9,473 bases of DNA from contig PMYJ01000041.1 in NCBI GenBank assembly GCA_003170875.1, positions 3,606 to 13,078 of the forward strand. Reading direction: 5' to 3'. The DNA is from Candidatus Dormiibacterota bacterium. Lineage in GTDB: Bacteria > Chloroflexota > Dormibacteria > Aeolococcales > Aeolococcaceae. Shown here piece after piece: positions 6,322-9,473 of the stretch. Every line of letters starts with the position of its first letter. Position 1 is the stretch's first letter. Position numbers and translations under genes: made by a program. A model generated the notes under the pieces. It ran no database searches. It was not told where the DNA came from and saw only the letters and a list, made by a program, of their open reading frames with translations.

Positions 6322-7103
6322 CGCTGCTCCGCTGCGGAGGCGGCCGCCTCGGCAGCGCGGACGATGGCGGTGAAGGCGTCGACCTTGAGGCTGGCGCCGC
6401 CCACCAGGGCACCGTGGATGTGCGCCTGGCCGAAGAGCTCGGCGGCGTTGTCGGCGGTCACGCTCCCCCCGTAGAGGACGGGGACGGTGCTGGCCACCTC
6501 GCCGAGGAGCTGGTCGAGGCGGGTGACGATGTGGACGCAGACCTCCTCGGCCTGGGCAGGGGTGGCGGTCCGACCGGTGCCGATCGCCCAGACTGGCTCG
6601 TAGGCGAGGACCAGCTCGCCGTCGGCGATGTCGTCCAGCTTTTCCAGAGCGCTCCGGAGCTGGCGGTCGATGACCGCCATGGTGGTGTCCTCGAGGCGCT
6701 CCGACTCGGTCTCCCCGACCGCAAGGATGACCCGGAGGCCGTGGCGCCGGGCGGCGACCAGCTTGCGGGCGATCAGCTCGTCGCCCTCCCCGAAGACGTG
6801 GCGGCGCTCCGAGTGGCCGAGGAGCACGTCGTCGCAGAGACCGGCGAGCATCGCCGGCGAGATCTCGCCGGTGAAGGCGCCCTTGTCCTCGGCGTAGCAG
6901 TTCTGGGCACCGAGGCGGAGCGAGCTCCCCTGGAGCACGTCCCGGACGCCGACCAGGTGGGTGAAGGGCGGCAGCACCTCCACCTCCACCGCGCTGCCGT
7001 CCAGCTCGGCCCGCATTGCCCGGGCCAGCTCCAGCCCGTCGGCGACGGAGGTGTTCATCTTCCAGTTGCCGGCCACCAGCCGGGTCGGACGTCGAGTGCT
7101 CAC
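6318..7103 (-). CDS. tpiA: Triosephosphate isomerase
   Basis: TIM interconverts dihydroxyacetone phosphate and glyceraldehyde-3-phosphate in the cytoplasm. The 261-residue product is of normal size. The catalytic residues are present: N13 and K15 in AGNWKMN, H97 in LLGHSERR, and E169 in AYEPVWAIGTG. The phosphate-binding YGGSV (211-215) and the terminal GALVGGASL are also seen. The start is GTG at 7103, giving MSTRRPTRLVAGNWKMN, and overlaps the pgk stop by four bases (GTGA). The upstream continuation of the frame into pgk is a shadow. Termination overlaps the gpmI start in the same way, so pgk, tpiA and gpmI look translationally coupled. Confidence 0.98.
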   Translation of the reverse strand: MSTRRPTRLVAGNWKMNTSVADGLELARAMRAELDGSAVEVEVLPPFTHLVGVRDVLQGSSLRLGAQNCYAEDKGAFTGEISPAMLAGLCDDVLLGHSERRHVFGEGDELIARKLVAARRHGLRVILAVGETESERLEDTTMAVIDRQLRSALEKLDDIADGELVLAYEPVWAIGTGRTATPAQAEEVCVHIVTRLDQLLGEVASTVPVLYGGSVTADNAAELFGQAHIHGALVGGASLKVDAFTAIVRAAEAAASAAEQR

Positions 7104-8287
7104 AGTGCGACCTTCTCCTGGAGTGCGGCGACCCCGGGCAGCTCCTTCCCCTCGAGGTACTCGAGGGTGGCGCCACCGCCGGTCGAGACATGGCTGATCT
7201 TGTCGACGACCCCGGCCTGGTCGAGGGCCGCGGCGAGGTCGCCCCCCCCCACCACGCTGGTGGCGGAGGATGCGCCGAGGGCCTCGGCGACGCGGCGGGT
7301 GCCGCGAGCGAAGTCCTCGATCTCGTAGATCCCGAGCGGGCCGTTCCAGACCACGGTGCCCGCGGTCCGGCAGTCCTCGGCGATCTGCTCGCAGGTCTCC
7401 GGGCCCGCATCCACGACCATCTGGTCGGCGGGGATCGCGGTCCAGGCGACGACCGTGGTCGGCGACCCGGCGACGGGCTCCGAGGTGACCACGACGTCGA
7501 TGGGGAGCTTGATCTTGCCCTTCCCCTCGCCCTGGCCCGCGAGGAGCCTGGAGGCGGTCTCGACCCACTCCTCCTCCACCAGGGATTTCCCCACCTCCTT
7601 GCCAAGCGCCCGATAGAAGGTGCACGCCATCGCGCCACCGATCCAGAGGGTGTCGACCTTGGTGAGGAGGTTCTCGACGACGGCGATTTTGGTCGAGATT
7701 TTGGCGCCGCCGATGATCGCCACCAGCGGCCGTCGCGGGTTCTCGAGCACTCCGCCCAGGGCCTCGAGCTCGCGCGCCATCAGGTAGCCGGCCACCGCAG
7801 AGAGGTGGTGGGCGATGCCCTCGGTGGAGGCGTGGGCACGGTGGGCGGTGCCAAAAGCGTCATTGACGTAGAGGTCGGCGAGGGCGGCCAGGCGCTCGAT
7901 GAAGGCCTCGTCGTTGGCCTCCTCGCCCGGTTCGAAGCGGATGTTCTCGAGCATCGCCACCTGGCCGTCGGCGAGGCCATGGACGGCGGCCTCGACCACG
8001 GGGCCGACCACCGCCGGCAGGTGCTCCACCGGCGTCCCCAGCAGCTCGCTGAGGCGAGCCGCCAGGGGTGCGGTGGTCAGGTCGAGATTGACCTTTCCCT
8101 TGGGCCGTCCGAGGTGGGTGGCGACGATGATCCGTGCACCCCTCTCACGGAGTGCGCGGAGGGTGGGCAGCGCGGCCCGGATGCGCCGGTCGTCGACGAT
8201 CCGGCCCTCCTTCATGGGGACGTTGAAGTCGACCCGCACCAGCACCCGCTTGCCCTGGACGTCGACGTCGTCGATGGTCGCCTTCAT
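7100..8287 (-). CDS. pgk: Phosphoglycerate kinase
   Basis: PGK transfers the acyl phosphate of 1,3-bisphosphoglycerate to ADP, the first ATP-yielding step of glycolysis, in the cytoplasm. The 395-residue product is of typical bacterial length. Motifs in order are RVDFNVP (18-24), HLGRP (58-62), LENIRF (113-118), NDAFG (142-146), GGAKISTK (193-200), NGPLG (315-319), VVGGGDLAAA (346-355) and STGGGA (368-373), covering the substrate-binding N domain and the nucleotide-binding C domain. The ATG at 8287 is preceded by AGGGGA with a 6-base spacer. The codons for the GGGD motif contain a run of nine G on the coding strand (7242-7250), a possible site of slippage or sequencing error, but the frame is intact here. 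It lies 48 bases after gap. Confidence 0.98.
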   Translation of the reverse strand: MKATIDDVDVQGKRVLVRVDFNVPMKEGRIVDDRRIRAALPTLRALRERGARIIVATHLGRPKGKVNLDLTTAPLAARLSELLGTPVEHLPAVVGPVVEAAVHGLADGQVAMLENIRFEPGEEANDEAFIERLAALADLYVNDAFGTAHRAHASTEGIAHHLSAVAGYLMARELEALGGVLENPRRPLVAIIGGAKISTKIAVVENLLTKVDTLWIGGAMACTFYRALGKEVGKSLVEEEWVETASRLLAGQGEGKGKIKLPIDVVVTSEPVAGSPTTVVAWTAIPADQMVVDAGPETCEQIAEDCRTAGTVVWNGPLGIYEIEDFARGTRRVAEALGASSATSVVGGGDLAAALDQAGVVDKISHVSTGGGATLEYLEGKELPGVAALQEKVAL

Positions 8288-8320
8288 GCGTGGTCCCCTG
8301 AACTGACCCTGAACCTGTGC

Positions 8321-8337
8321 AGCACGCGTCGCGTGCT
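8321..8337 (-). promoter_or_regulatory. Hairpin at the gap stop codon, in the gap-pgk spacer
   Basis: The 17 bases form an unbroken palindrome (AGCACGC, three-base loop, GCGTGCT). In the transcript it begins inside the gap stop codon TAG and ends about 33 bases before the pgk start. There is no T tract after it, so it is not an ordinary terminator. It could be an mRNA-stability or processing element that separates gap and pgk abundance, as is known for gap operons in other bacteria, or a palindromic protein site. Confidence 0.5.
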
Positions 8338-9343
8338 AGAGGGACTTCTTGATGTAATCGACCAGGTCGACGACGCGGCAGCTGTAGCCCCACTCGTTGT
8401 CGTACCAGGCCAGCACCTTGAAGAACTTCTCACCCACGCCCATGGTCGACAGCGCGTCGAGGATGGAGGAGCGGGAGTCGTGCAGGTAATCGGCGGAGAC
8501 AAGGGGCTCGTCGCTCACACCGAGGATGCCGTTGAGCGGGCCATCGGCGGCAGCATGCATGGCGGCGTTGATGGCCTCCACCGTCGTCGCCTTGGAGAGG
8601 ATGACGGTGAGGTCGACCAGCGACACGTCGGGCACCGGCACGCGCAGCGCCATGCCGTGGAACTTGCCCTTGAGCTCGGGCAGGACCAGGGCCACCGCCT
8701 TGGCGGCGCCGGTGGTGGTGGGGATGATCGCCTGGGACGCGGCGCGCGCCCGGCGCAGGTCCTTGTGCGGGCCGTCGAGGACCACCTGGTCGTTGGTGAA
8801 CGCATGCACCGTGGTCATCAGCCCCGACTCGATACCGAAGGAGTCATTGAGGACCTTGGCCACCGGGGCCAGGCAGTTGGTGGTGCAGGAGGCGTTGGAG
8901 AGGATGTTGTGCTTGGCCGGGTCGTACGACTTCTCGTTGACCCCCATCACGACGGTGAGGTCCTCGTTCTTGGCGGGCGCGGAGATGATGACCTTGCGCG
9001 CGCCGGCGGCGATGTGGGCCTTGGCCTTCTCAGCGTCGGTGAACAGGCCCGTCGACTCGACGACGATGTCGACGCCCAGGTCGCCCCACGGGAGTTTCCC
9101 GGGGTCGCGCTCGGCGAGCACCTTGATGGCCTTGCCGTCGACGGTCAGCACGTCACCGTCCACCGACACGGTTCCGGGGAAGGGACCGAGGATGGTGTCG
9201 TACTTGAGGAGATGAGCGAGTGTCGCCGGCGTCGTGATGTCGTTGACGGCGACGATCTCGATGTCAGCTCCCTGCTGACGAGCGGCGCGCAGGATGTTGC
9301 GTCCGATGCGGCCGAAGCCGTTGATGCCGACCTTGACAGCCAT
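8336..9343 (-). CDS. gap: Glyceraldehyde-3-phosphate dehydrogenase, type I
   Basis: GAPDH oxidises and phosphorylates glyceraldehyde-3-phosphate to 1,3-bisphosphoglycerate in the cytoplasm with NAD(P). The 335-residue product has the dinucleotide-binding NGFGRIGRN (8-16), ND34-35 at the end of the second strand as in NAD-preferring enzymes, VVESTGLF (94-101), catalytic C153 in SNASCTTNCLAP, and H180 in MTTVHAFTNDQ. The DLRRARAASQAIIPTTTGAAKA stretch is the usual anion-site loop. The ATG at 9343 has AGGAG five bases upstream (9353-9349). It is the first gene of the gap-pgk-tpiA-gpmI run, and its stop codon is embedded in a hairpin. Confidence 0.98.
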   Translation of the reverse strand: MAVKVGINGFGRIGRNILRAARQQGADIEIVAVNDITTPATLAHLLKYDTILGPFPGTVSVDGDVLTVDGKAIKVLAERDPGKLPWGDLGVDIVVESTGLFTDAEKAKAHIAAGARKVIISAPAKNEDLTVVMGVNEKSYDPAKHNILSNASCTTNCLAPVAKVLNDSFGIESGLMTTVHAFTNDQVVLDGPHKDLRRARAASQAIIPTTTGAAKAVALVLPELKGKFHGMALRVPVPDVSLVDLTVILSKATTVEAINAAMHAAADGPLNGILGVSDEPLVSADYLHDSRSSILDALSTMGVGEKFFKVLAWYDNEWGYSCRVVDLVDYIKKSL

Positions 9344-9473
9344 GAACTCTCCTCAGGGTTTGGGGGCACTGGAGATCCGATCGGAGAGTAGCAAGAGGGC
9401 CGCTCACCGCGCCTTCGGATGCAATCCATGATGGCGTGGGAGAGCTCGGATCGCCAGGGCCGACGGTCCCGTC
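9344..9473 (-). other. Upstream region of gap (operon leader), no gene seen
   Basis: These 130 bases hold the gap ribosome-binding site and presumably the operon promoter. TTGCAT (9426-9421) and TACTCT (9391-9386) could be promoter hexamers, but the distance between them (about 29 bases) is too long for one promoter, so I assign none. No convincing open frame is seen within the bases shown. Confidence 0.3.

Noticed and set aside
6322..7638. Upstream extension of the gpmI frame, making a 952-residue protein
   Set aside because: The extension runs through tpiA and pgk in another frame and is arginine/proline-rich noise. The GTG at 6321 gives the normal family length and N-terminus.
7016..9391. 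Plus-strand open frame of 791 codons opposite gap, pgk and the start of tpiA
   Set aside because: It lies antisense to three well-supported enzymes, and its low-complexity composition (G, D, E, R, V-rich) is what GC-rich codon bias gives on the opposite strand. No motif or ribosome-binding site supports it.

Overview
The window is GC-rich, compactly packed bacterial chromosome. All genes but one are on the minus strand. It carries the classical glycolytic run gap-pgk-tpiA plus gpmI, with secG close by. This order, together with high GC and many GTG starts, points to a high-GC Terrabacteria-type lineage (Actinomycetota, Chloroflexota or Dormibacterota-like). That placement is an inference from gene order and composition, not a database match.

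Reading in the direction of minus-strand transcription (right to left): an approximately 130 bp leader precedes gap (GAPDH), then pgk, tpiA and gpmI. gap and pgk are separated by 48 bp that include a hairpin. pgk/tpiA and tpiA/gpmI each overlap by the four bases GTGA. Together they convert glyceraldehyde-3-phosphate/DHAP to 2-phosphoglycerate, and no enolase gene is in view. Next comes the only plus-strand gene, a small DUF4395-type membrane protein that converges on gpmI and diverges from secG. The secG/DUF4395 spacer is strikingly symmetrical: mirrored TATACT boxes flank an 11-bp inverted repeat, which suggests a bidirectional, possibly co-regulated promoter. The DUF4395 mRNA looks leaderless. 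secG is followed, 14 bases after its stop, by a membrane-anchored family-5 peptide/solute-binding protein with no transporter partners in view.

Further left is a tRNA-Leu(CAG) with encoded CCA, then a lower-GC accessory-looking gene for a protein with a CxxC/GLCxxH zinc-finger-like head and three membrane segments. By eye its membrane part resembles DUF5706/Pycsar-type membrane effectors. The window ends with oligoribonuclease (orn), whose stop overlaps the start of a nitrilase-family amidohydrolase cut by the window edge.

Most of the window is ordinary core metabolism. The parts that deserve a second look are the symmetrical secG/DUF4395 promoter, the tRNA-adjacent zinc-finger/membrane protein and the orphan binding protein behind secG. 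I found no CRISPR array, insertion sequence or complete undescribed multi-gene system.
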